From assembly GCF_000517385.1 (NCBI RefSeq), contig NZ_BAUW01000041.1:1-36653 (forward strand): a stretch of DNA of 36,653 nt. The letters run 5' to 3'. Positions 29,951 through 36,653 of the stretch are shown here, piece after piece. Position 1 is the first letter of the stretch. Each line of letters opens with the position of its first letter. Under the pieces are notes generated by a model. That model saw only the letters and a list, made by a program, of their open reading frames with translations, was not told where the DNA came from and searched no databases. A program made the translations under genes and the position numbers. The DNA is from Mesobacillus boroniphilus JCM 21738 (lineage in GTDB: Bacteria; Bacillota; Bacilli; Bacillales; Cytobacillaceae).

Positions 29951-30892
29951 ATGAAGAATACATACAAGCTGACAGAAGGAGCCATCCTGTTAGCGATTTT
30001 TGCGGTTTTATTGTTGATCACTTTTTATATACCTGGCCTGGGGTTAGTTGTGAACCTCTTTCTTTCTTTGCCATTCTTGTTTTTCGGTGCTAAGTATGAC
30101 GGGAAAAGCACAGCTGTATTTACGCTCGCAGCTGTATTATTATCGATGATTCTAGGATCACTCCTGGCAATACCGCTTGCATTGGCTTATGGGACGACTG
30201 GTGCTGTGATCGGTTACATGGTAAGGAAAGGGAAAAGCAGGTTTGTAGCATACATAGCAGGTTCCCTCGTGTTTCTTTTGAATTTAGTGGCACAATATGC
30301 ATTGTCGGTTGTCTTATTTAAAATTAATATTATTGAAGAACTGATGGAGGCTTTTCGTGTCTCTACCGACCAGGCGATCAAAATGCTGGAGCAAATGGGA
30401 CAGACCCCTGATGAGAAACTCATTAAGCAATTTGAATCAATGATCGATATGATGGAAGTGCTTATGCCAAGCATGTTCGTCATGGCTTCATTTTTGATTG
30501 TGTTCCTGCTTCAGCTAGTCTCATTCCCATTCTTGAAGCGGTTTGGGATCAAGGTGCCATCCTGGCCTCCATTCAGGGAATTGAATTTGCCAAAAAGTAT
30601 CTTATGGTACTATCTCATCGCGATGATTGCAGCATTGATCATGCAGCCGGAAAAAGGGACTTACTGGTTCTGGGCGATTTCCAATCTTACATTCATACTG
30701 CAGATGTTGATGGTTCTCCAAGGACTATCATTAGTGTTTTATGTAACACATATAAAACGGTATCCTAAAGCTGTTCCAATCATCGTCATTATCCTGACCT
30801 TCCTCCTGCCATTTGTTCTTTATATTGTCAGGATATTAGGTATAATTGATTTAGGGTTTAACTTAAGAAAACGTCTTGGGGAGAAGAAGTAA
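29951..30892 (+). CDS. yybS: DUF2232 membrane protein YybS
   Basis: A multi-pass membrane protein of 313 residues, function unknown, located upstream of gdpP in bacilli. I start at ATG 29951 (MKNTYKLTEGAILLAIFAVL), 3-4 bases after GAGGTGG. About eight hydrophobic segments are visible, with the N-terminal pattern (short basic lead, EGA, hydrophobic block) of the DUF2232 family. Energy-coupling S-component-like folds look similar, but I see no specific substrate motif. It precedes gdpP by 30 bp and is probably co-transcribed with gdpP, rplI and perhaps further. Confidence 0.85.
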   Translation: MKNTYKLTEGAILLAIFAVLLLITFYIPGLGLVVNLFLSLPFLFFGAKYDGKSTAVFTLAAVLLSMILGSLLAIPLALAYGTTGAVIGYMVRKGKSRFVAYIAGSLVFLLNLVAQYALSVVLFKINIIEELMEAFRVSTDQAIKMLEQMGQTPDEKLIKQFESMIDMMEVLMPSMFVMASFLIVFLLQLVSFPFLKRFGIKVPSWPPFRELNLPKSILWYYLIAMIAALIMQPEKGTYWFWAISNLTFILQMLMVLQGLSLVFYVTHIKRYPKAVPIIVIILTFLLPFVLYIVRILGIIDLGFNLRKRLGEKK

Positions 30893-30922
30893 TCAGAAAC
30901 TAACGCTTTAGGAGCTGAGCAC

Positions 30923-32896
30923 ATGCCTTCTTATTTAGAGAGGCGGCAAATACGTTATCCATTGTATGGATTGATGGCCGTAACACTGGTGTTAATTGGA
31001 TTTCTGTCTTACTATAACTGGATTATAGGAGCGGCAGGGTTCATTCTCACTGGCCTGTTGATATATCTCATTTTTCAAGTGAACCATATAATTAGGCAGG
31101 AGACGGAAGAATACATTTCCACGCTGTCTTATCGGGTGAAAAAAGTCGGCGAGGAAGCATTGATGGAAATGCCCATCGGAATCATGCTGATCAATGACGA
31201 TTATTATATTGAGTGGACGAATCCTTTCATTGCTGCTAGTTTCAATGAAGACTCGCTTGTCGGCAAATCGCTTTATGATGTAGCCGATGCGCTCATTCCA
31301 TTGATTAAGCAAGAGGTGGAAACTGAAATCATTACTCTTCACGACCGGAAGTTCAGGATCATTCACAAACCTGAGGAACGGCTGCTCTACTTTTTCGACG
31401 TGACCGAGCAGGCAGAAATCGAAAAAATGTACCATGATGAGCGCACGGTCATTTCGATTATTTATCTTGATAACTATGAGGAACTGACTCAGGGAATGGA
31501 TGATCAGACAAAAAGCAGTTTGAACAGTCTTGTTACTTCCATTTTAAATAAATGGGCTACCAATAATGGAGTATTCCTCAAGAGGGTTTCTTCAGAACGA
31601 TTCATCGCTGTTTTTAGTGAACACATTCTCCAGCTGCTCGAAAAAGGAAAATTCACGATTCTCGATGAAGTAAGGGAAACAACATCGAAGCAAAATGTTC
31701 CATTAACTTTGAGCATTGGTGTCGGTACAGGTTATTCCTCGCTTCCTGAGCTTGGTAGTCAGGCACAGTCCAGCCTGGACTTGGCTTTGGGACGTGGCGG
31801 CGATCAGGTAGCTATCAAACAGCCTAACGGCAAAGTTAAGTTTTATGGCGGCAAGACAAATCCTGTTGAAAAGCGCACAAGGGTAAGGGCGCGAGTCATT
31901 TCTCATGCATTGAAAGAATTGGTTATCGAAAGTGACAAGGTCTTGATCATGGGACATAAAAATCCCGATATGGACGCAATTGGCTCTTCCATCGGCATCC
32001 TTAAAGTAGCACAAATGAACAAGCGTGAAGGCTTTATTGTGTATAATAAAAATGAGATTGATACAGGTGTACAGCGCTTGATGGATGAGATTAAGGAAAA
32101 CGAATCTCTTTACTCAAGATTCATTACACCCGAACAGGCTTATGAAATTGCTTCTGATGACACACTGCTTGTCGTTGTCGACACTCATAAACCTTCACTT
32201 GTCATCGATGAAAGACTATTAAACCGGATTGAGAACGTCATCGTGATTGACCACCATCGCCGCGGTGAGGAATTTATTAAAAACCCGCTGCTCGTCTATA
32301 TGGAGCCTTACGCTTCATCGACGGCTGAGCTTGTAACGGAATTGCTAGAATATCAGCCGAAGAATGGGAAAATCCAGATGCTTGAGGCTACTGCTTTATT
32401 GGCAGGAATCATCGTCGACACGAAAAGCTTCACTTTAAGGACAGGGGCCCGTACTTTCGACGCTGCATCATACCTTCGAAGCTATGGTGCGGATACCGTT
32501 CTTGTCCAGAAGTTTTTAAAAGAAGATATTAATACTTATATCAAAAGAGCAAAAATAATAGAGAATGTTTATTTTTACCGTGATGGCATTGTCATTTCAA
32601 AAGGCGATGATGATGTTTACTGTGACCAGGTGCTGATAGCACAGGCAGCAGATACACTCCTGACGATGGACGGCGTGTCAGCGTCTTTCGTGATCTCCAA
32701 AAGATCCGAAGACACGGTAGGCATCAGCGCAAGGTCACTTGGGGAAATCAATGTCCAGGTGGTCATGGAAAATCTCGAAGGTGGTGGGCATTTAACCAAT
32801 GCTGCAACGCAAATGTATGACATTTCTACGGATGAAGCAGAAGCACTTTTACAAAATGCGATAGAGGATTATTTAGAAGGGGGACAAAAAGAATGA
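30923..32896 (+). CDS. gdpP: Cyclic-di-AMP phosphodiesterase GdpP (YybT)
   Basis: Degrades the second messenger c-di-AMP and so affects cell-wall and potassium homeostasis. It has 657 residues, the family length. Two transmembrane helices lie near residues 13-30 and 32-50, then a PAS domain (about 75-150) and a degenerate GGDEF domain (about 170-300). The catalytic DHH domain has [13 protein letters not shown] near 344, VVDTH and DHHRRGEE near 440, followed by a DHHA1 domain ending in GGGHLTNAA. No frame break. Its TGA overlaps the ATG of rplI, so translation is coupled. Confidence 0.96.
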   Translation: MPSYLERRQIRYPLYGLMAVTLVLIGFLSYYNWIIGAAGFILTGLLIYLIFQVNHIIRQETEEYISTLSYRVKKVGEEALMEMPIGIMLINDDYYIEWTNPFIAASFNEDSLVGKSLYDVADALIPLIKQEVETEIITLHDRKFRIIHKPEERLLYFFDVTEQAEIEKMYHDERTVISIIYLDNYEELTQGMDDQTKSSLNSLVTSILNKWATNNGVFLKRVSSERFIAVFSEHILQLLEKGKFTILDEVRETTSKQNVPLTLSIGVGTGYSSLPELGSQAQSSLDLALGRGGDQVAIKQPNGKVKFYGGKTNPVEKRTRVRARVISHALKELVIESDKVLIMGHKNPDMDAIGSSIGILKVAQMNKREGFIVYNKNEIDTGVQRLMDEIKENESLYSRFITPEQAYEIASDDTLLVVVDTHKPSLVIDERLLNRIENVIVIDHHRRGEEFIKNPLLVYMEPYASSTAELVTELLEYQPKNGKIQMLEATALLAGIIVDTKSFTLRTGARTFDAASYLRSYGADTVLVQKFLKEDINTYIKRAKIIENVYFYRDGIVISKGDDDVYCDQVLIAQAADTLLTMDGVSASFVISKRSEDTVGISARSLGEINVQVVMENLEGGGHLTNAATQMYDISTDEAEALLQNAIEDYLEGGQKE

Positions 32897-33342
32897 AAGT
32901 AATCTTTTTGAAAGACGTTAAAGGAAAAGGTAAAAAAGGCGAAATCAAAAATGTAGCAGATGGCTACGCACACAATTTCCTGATTAAACAGGGTCTTGCG
33001 GTTGAAGCAAGTCAAGCCGCTATGAGTTCCCTGAACGCACAGCAGAAGAAAGAAGAGAAAGTAGCTCAGCAGGATCTTGAAGATGCGAAAGCTTTGAAGG
33101 AAAACCTGGAAAAAGTTACAGTAGAATTATCCGCTAAATCTGGGGAAGATGGACGTCTTTTCGGTTCAATCACAAGCAAGCAGATTGCTGATGAGCTGCA
33201 AAAAGCTAATGGCATCAAGCTTGATAAGCGAAAAATCGAGCTTCAGGATGCAATACGCACACTTGGATATACAAAGGTTCCAGTAAAGCTTCATAAGGAT
33301 GTCCAGGCAACTTTAAATGTCCATGTAAAAGAAGGAAAATAA
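32893..33342 (+). CDS. rplI: 50S ribosomal protein L9
   Basis: A 149-residue large-subunit protein. The start ATG 32893 overlaps the gdpP stop and follows GAAGGGGGA. The N-terminal rRNA-binding domain has the family signature [20 protein letters not shown] and GYAHNFLI. A long connecting helix (about 42-75) and the C-terminal domain with [16 protein letters not shown] follow. Confidence 0.97.
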   Translation: MKVIFLKDVKGKGKKGEIKNVADGYAHNFLIKQGLAVEASQAAMSSLNAQQKKEEKVAQQDLEDAKALKENLEKVTVELSAKSGEDGRLFGSITSKQIADELQKANGIKLDKRKIELQDAIRTLGYTKVPVKLHKDVQATLNVHVKEGK

Positions 33343-33394
33343 TTTACAGTTTCATAAAGCCGCAAACATGATAAAATAATATAGTTACAGAAAT

Positions 33395-33423
33395 AGGTGA
33401 TCGGTTCTGCTGGTCACTTTTTT
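33395..33423 (+). terminator. rplI terminator
   Basis: A 10 bp stem with three wobble pairs (33395-33404 with 33410-33419), a 5-nt loop and six T. It lies between rplI and dnaC, so dnaC probably also has read-through or its own start. Confidence 0.68.
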
Positions 33424-33471
33424 CAATTCGTAGAGAAAGAGTCAATTTCAATTTTGTAAGGGGGCAGGCAG

Positions 33472-34836
33472 ATGAGTGAATTATTCGCGGATCGACTTCC
33501 GCCGCAAAACATGGAAGCGGAACAAGCCGTACTTGGCGCAATATTTTTAGAGCCATCAGCTTTAACTCTTGCTTCAGAAATTTTATTACCTGAAGACTTT
33601 TACCGTGTTGCACACCAAAAAATCTTCAACGTTATGCTGGATTTAAATGATAAAGGCAGAGCCATCGACCTTGTGACCGTCACAGAACACTTAGCATCAT
33701 CTAAGCTGATTGAAGATGTTGGCGGCGTCAGTTATTTAAGTGAATTGGCTGCATCCGTCCCGACGGCTGCTAATATAGAGTATTATGCTAGAATCGTAGA
33801 AGAAAAGTCATTGTTGAGAAGGCTGATCCGGACAGCATCAGGCATCGCTGAAGATGGCTATATGCGTGAGGATGAAGTGGAAGCATTACTTGCCGAGGCA
33901 GAAAAGAACATTATGGAAGTTGCACAGCGTAAAGGCGGAGAGGCTTTTCATAATATTAAGGATGTCCTTGTCAGGACTTATGATAATATTGAGGAAATGC
34001 ATAACAGCAAAGGCGTTGTTACAGGTCTTGAAACTGGATTTATCGAGCTAGATCGAATAACGGCAGGTTTTCAGCGAAACGATTTGATTATTGTCGGCGC
34101 CCGTCCGTCCGTTGGTAAAACAGCATTCGCTTTGAATATTGCCCAGAACGTTGCGAAAAAGACTGGGGAGAATGTCGCGATCTTTAGTTTGGAGATGGGT
34201 GCAGAGCAGCTTGTTATGCGTGTTCTTTGTGCAGAAGGAAATATCGATGCTCAAAGGCTGCGCACAGGTTCCCTGACTGACGAGGACTGGGGCAAGTTGA
34301 CGATGGCAATGGGAAGCCTGTCAAATACAGGAATTTTCATTGATGATACTCCTGGTGTCAAAATTACCGATATCAGGTCAAAATGCCGACGTTTAAAGCA
34401 GGAACATGGACTGGGCATGATCATGATTGACTACCTGCAGCTGATCCTTGGCAGCGGACGCGGAGGTGAAAACCGCCAGCAGGAAGTATCTGAAATCTCT
34501 CGTTCCCTCAAGCAGCTGGCGCGTGAACTTAAGGTACCGGTTATTGCACTGTCCCAGCTTTCCCGTGGTGTGGAATCGCGCCAGGACAAGCGTCCGATGA
34601 TGTCCGATATCCGTGAGTCCGGATCGATTGAGCAGGATGCCGATGTTATAGCATTCCTTTACCGTGATGACTATTATGACCAGGAATCGGAAGATAAGAA
34701 TATCATTGAAATCATCGTCGCCAAGCAGCGTAATGGCCCGGTAGGAACCGTAAAGCTGGCATTCGTAAAAGAATACAATAAATTCGTCAATATTGAAAAC
34801 AGGTATGACGAATCGTATGCTCCACCTGGGGCATAA
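33472..34836 (+). CDS. dnaC: Replicative DNA helicase DnaC (DnaB family)
   Basis: The hexameric fork helicase, called DnaC in B. subtilis and DnaB in E. coli. It has 454 residues, the same as in B. subtilis, with no frame break. The start is ATG 33472, with GGGGGCAGG upstream. The N-terminal domain covers about residues 1-150 (PPQNMEAEQAVLGAIF). The RecA-like domain has Walker A GARPSVGKTAFALN, Walker B MIMIDYLQL, the arginine finger region and the late SDIRESGSIEQDADV motif. Its position near the other replication genes is usual in bacilli. Confidence 0.97.
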   Translation: MSELFADRLPPQNMEAEQAVLGAIFLEPSALTLASEILLPEDFYRVAHQKIFNVMLDLNDKGRAIDLVTVTEHLASSKLIEDVGGVSYLSELAASVPTAANIEYYARIVEEKSLLRRLIRTASGIAEDGYMREDEVEALLAEAEKNIMEVAQRKGGEAFHNIKDVLVRTYDNIEEMHNSKGVVTGLETGFIELDRITAGFQRNDLIIVGARPSVGKTAFALNIAQNVAKKTGENVAIFSLEMGAEQLVMRVLCAEGNIDAQRLRTGSLTDEDWGKLTMAMGSLSNTGIFIDDTPGVKITDIRSKCRRLKQEHGLGMIMIDYLQLILGSGRGGENRQQEVSEISRSLKQLARELKVPVIALSQLSRGVESRQDKRPMMSDIRESGSIEQDADVIAFLYRDDYYDQESEDKNIIEIIVAKQRNGPVGTVKLAFVKEYNKFVNIENRYDESYAPPGA

Positions 34837-34838
34837 TG

Positions 34839-34870
34839 AGAATTGATCCTTATGGATTGATTCTTTTTTT
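34839..34870 (+). terminator. dnaC terminator
   Basis: An 11 bp stem (34839-34849 with 34854-34864, two wobbles), a 4-nt loop and seven T. Confidence 0.88.
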
Positions 34871-34897
34871 GGCTGAAAGTCTATATAGGATGTGAGG

Positions 34898-34942
34898 TTT
34901 TACGAACGAAATAATTATAATATAAAATTAATGTTCGTGTTT
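34898..34942. promoter_or_regulatory. Two inverted PurBoxes (probable PurR operator) upstream of purA
   Basis: TTTTACGAACGAA (34898-34910) and AATGTTCGTGTTT (34930-34942) are inverted copies of the PurBox pattern AWWWCCGAACWWT, with the CGAAC core in both. They flank the region just upstream of the purA -35. In B. subtilis PurR represses purA through paired boxes of this kind, with spacing near 17 bp; here it is 19. Confidence 0.75.
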
Positions 34943-34944
34943 AA

Positions 34945-34974
34945 TTGACTTTATACTATTATTGCTGGTAAACT
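34945..34974 (+). promoter_or_regulatory. purA promoter
   Basis: TTGACT (34945-34950) and TAAACT (34969-34974) with an 18 bp spacer. It overlaps the edge of the downstream PurBox, consistent with repression. Confidence 0.65.
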
Positions 34975-35028
34975 TTATATGTTTAAAGCGGAAAAAAATA
35001 ACCGTATACCTTTGGAGGTGCTTTTAAT

Positions 35029-36318
35029 ATGTCATCCGTAGTAGTAGTTGGTACACAATGGGGAGACGAAGGAAAAGGGAAGATCACTGACTTCCTTTCA
35101 GAAAATGCTGAAGTGATTGCCCGTTACCAGGGAGGGAACAACGCAGGACATACAATAAAGTTCAATGGTGAAACATATAAATTGCATTTGATTCCATCAG
35201 GAATTTTCTATAAAGATAAAACCAGCGTCATAGGAAACGGCATGGTTGTAGATCCTAAAGCGCTCGTAAAGGAACTTGCCTATCTTCATGATAAAAATGT
35301 AACGACAGACAACCTGCGAATCAGCAACCGCGCGCATGTCATCCTTCCATATCACTTGAAACTTGATGAGGTGGAAGAAGCGAGCAAAGGTGCCAATAAA
35401 ATTGGAACGACCAAGAAGGGGATCGGTCCTGCATACATGGACAAAGCTGCCCGTATCGGTATCAGGATCGCTGATCTGTTGGATCGAGAAGTGTTCGAAG
35501 AAAAGCTTACTCGCAATCTGGAAGAAAAGAACCGCCTGCTTGAGCGCATCTATGAAACTGAAGGATTTAAGCTAGAGGATATTTTAGACGATTACTACGA
35601 GTATGGACAGCAAATCAAGGATTATGTGGTCGACACATCCGTTGTTTTGAATGATGCTTTGGATGAGGGACGTCGCGTACTATTTGAAGGTGCACAGGGC
35701 GTCATGCTCGACATCGACCAGGGAACATATCCATTCGTTACATCATCCAATCCAGTAGCTGGCGGTGTGACAATAGGTTCCGGTGTAGGACCGACGAAAA
35801 TCACCCACATTGTAGGAGTTTCTAAAGCTTATACGACTCGTGTAGGCGATGGCCCATTCCCTACAGAATTAGATAACGAAATCGGCCACCAGATCCGTGA
35901 AGTAGGACGAGAATATGGCACGACTACAGGCCGCCCGCGCCGGGTCGGGTGGTTCGACAGCGTCGTTGTCCGCCATGCCCGCCGTGTCAGCGGAATCACT
36001 GACTTATCTCTTAATTCAATCGATGTTCTCACAGGCTTTGAAACGCTTAAAATTTGTGTCGCATACCGCTACAAAGGCGAATTGATCGAAGAGTTCCCGG
36101 CAAGCCTGAAGACGCTTGCTGAATGTGAGCCAGTGTACGAGGAGCTGCCGGGATGGACAGAAGACATCACAGATGTGGAATCACTAGAACAACTGCCTGA
36201 AAACGCAAGACACTATCTCGAGCGTATCTCACAACTGACAGGAATTCCATTGTCCATCTTCTCAGTTGGCCCGGACCGCACCCAGACAAATGTCGTCCGC
36301 AGCCCGTGGAGATCATAA
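35029..36318 (+). CDS. purA: Adenylosuccinate synthetase
   Basis: Makes adenylosuccinate from IMP, aspartate and GTP, the first step from IMP to AMP. It has 429 residues with no frame break. The start is ATG 35029 behind TTGGAGGTG. The GTP P-loop QWGDEGKGK is at residues 10-18, the NNAGHT motif at about 38-43, with [13 protein letters not shown] and the IMP-binding loop [21 protein letters not shown] further on. The PurBoxes upstream imply purine repression. It is the last gene in the window; a terminator follows. Confidence 0.98.
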   Translation: MSSVVVVGTQWGDEGKGKITDFLSENAEVIARYQGGNNAGHTIKFNGETYKLHLIPSGIFYKDKTSVIGNGMVVDPKALVKELAYLHDKNVTTDNLRISNRAHVILPYHLKLDEVEEASKGANKIGTTKKGIGPAYMDKAARIGIRIADLLDREVFEEKLTRNLEEKNRLLERIYETEGFKLEDILDDYYEYGQQIKDYVVDTSVVLNDALDEGRRVLFEGAQGVMLDIDQGTYPFVTSSNPVAGGVTIGSGVGPTKITHIVGVSKAYTTRVGDGPFPTELDNEIGHQIREVGREYGTTTGRPRRVGWFDSVVVRHARRVSGITDLSLNSIDVLTGFETLKICVAYRYKGELIEEFPASLKTLAECEPVYEELPGWTEDITDVESLEQLPENARHYLERISQLTGIPLSIFSVGPDRTQTNVVRSPWRS

Positions 36319-36330
36319 TAATTATAGATC

Positions 36331-36365
36331 AAGCCCCCGCTCATTGGATCGGGGGCTTGTTTTTC
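36331..36365 (+). terminator. purA terminator
   Basis: A 9 bp GC-rich stem (36331-36339 with 36350-36358) with a 10-nt loop is followed by GTTTTT. Confidence 0.9.
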
Positions 36366-36391
36366 ATAGAGGGAGTCCCAGCTGTTTCCAG

Positions 36392-36456
36392 TTCGTGAAA
36401 TTCCGTCTTGATTTCGCCAGAATGCGAGTCTATTTCGTGAAAAAGTCCAAACTTCG
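36392..36456. repeat. Array of four TTCG motifs at 19-21 bp spacing
   Basis: TTCG starts at 36392, 36413, 36434 and 36453, in contexts TTCGTGAAA, TTCGCCAGA, TTCGTGAAA and TTCGCGGAA. Spacing is 21, 21 and 19 bp. The 75-residue frame across it has no recognisable product. The rest of the 36,366-36,653 stretch is AT-rich and gene-free. Confidence 0.55.
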
Positions 36457-36605
36457 CGGAATTAACCTATTGTTAGTGAATTTATATTTATAAAATTAAA
36501 CAAATTTAAGAAAAACAGAGTGAACTACGAAGAAAACATGAAAAAGCAAAAAATATTCAAAAAGATATATACAAACAGTATAATGGTATGATATTATAAA
36601 CATCG

Positions 36606-36636
36606 TTGTCACTTATTCGACAAAAAACGATAAAAT
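36606..36636 (+). promoter_or_regulatory. Possible rightward promoter at the window end
   Basis: TTGTCA (36606-36611) is followed at 17 bp by GATAAA and at 19 bp by TAAAAT (36631-36636). In bacilli the walRK operon or tRNA genes usually follow purA, so a promoter is expected near here. The assignment is weak. Confidence 0.35.
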
Positions 36637-36653
36637 AGCAACTATACGAGCCA

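Noticed and set aside
29782..30093. A 103-codon frame across repeat copy D and the start of yybS
   Set aside because: It overlaps the well-supported yybS in another frame and its first part is repeat sequence.
36266..36493. A 75-codon frame overlapping the end of purA and the TTCG array
   Set aside because: It begins inside purA, crosses the purA terminator and has no family resemblance.

Overview
The window is the replication-origin region of a low-GC, spore-forming Bacillaceae chromosome, shown in the orientation opposite to the usual Bacillus subtilis map. The assignment rests on protein families and on gene order. Leftward from the origin lie dnaA, dnaN, rlbA(yaaA), recF, remB(yaaB), gyrB, gyrA, an HD-GYP gene and then rrn-type promoters. 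Rightward lie rpmH, rnpA, spoIIIJ, jag, mnmE, mnmG, rsmG, noc, soj, spo0J, a DUF554 gene, yyaC, an MscS gene, a DUF951 gene, yyaE, ychF, rpsF, ssb, rpsR, yybS, gdpP, rplI, dnaC and purA. Genus is inference only; a Mesobacillus/Cytobacillus-like bacillus would fit.

Layout. 1-294: two tandem rrn-type promoters firing leftward out of the window, plus the terminator of the HD-GYP gene. 295-10,872: the leftward replication-initiation and gyrase block. The dnaA-dnaN gap (9344-9524) carries an AT-rich stretch, DnaA-trios, a GC step and DnaA boxes, which is the layout of the B. subtilis unwinding module. 10,873-11,751: the upstream half of oriC, with about ten DnaA-box-like sites. 11,752 onward: genes run rightward, apart from yyaC, so nearly every gene is co-directional with replication. 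This arm covers RNA and tRNA modification, membrane insertion, chromosome segregation (Noc, Soj/ParA, Spo0J/ParB with a parS inside spo0J), a sporulation protease-like gene, ribosomal proteins with SSB, c-di-AMP turnover (GdpP), the replicative helicase and adenylosuccinate synthase behind PurR-type boxes.

Two things dominate the second look. First, nine genes (gyrA, recF, dnaA, mnmG, soj, spo0J, the DUF554 gene, yyaE, ychF) are broken by 13 small indels. Every one can be read as a 1-2 base deletion, several in homopolymers, and restoring them gives family-length proteins. This looks like sequencing error, not gene decay. I annotate each as one gene and give the break positions. Second, the intergenic DNA is structured. 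There is a dispersed repeat family (7887-8127, 18792-18967, 20232-20279, 29821-29937, plus tail fragments) whose closing helix shows paired base changes between copies. There are two arrays of short motifs phased at about 20-21 bp (14156-14243 and 36392-36456), and a third DnaA-box cluster upstream of mnmE. The repeat family and the phased arrays are the best candidates for something poorly described. I see no CRISPR array, transposase, prophage gene or tRNA.
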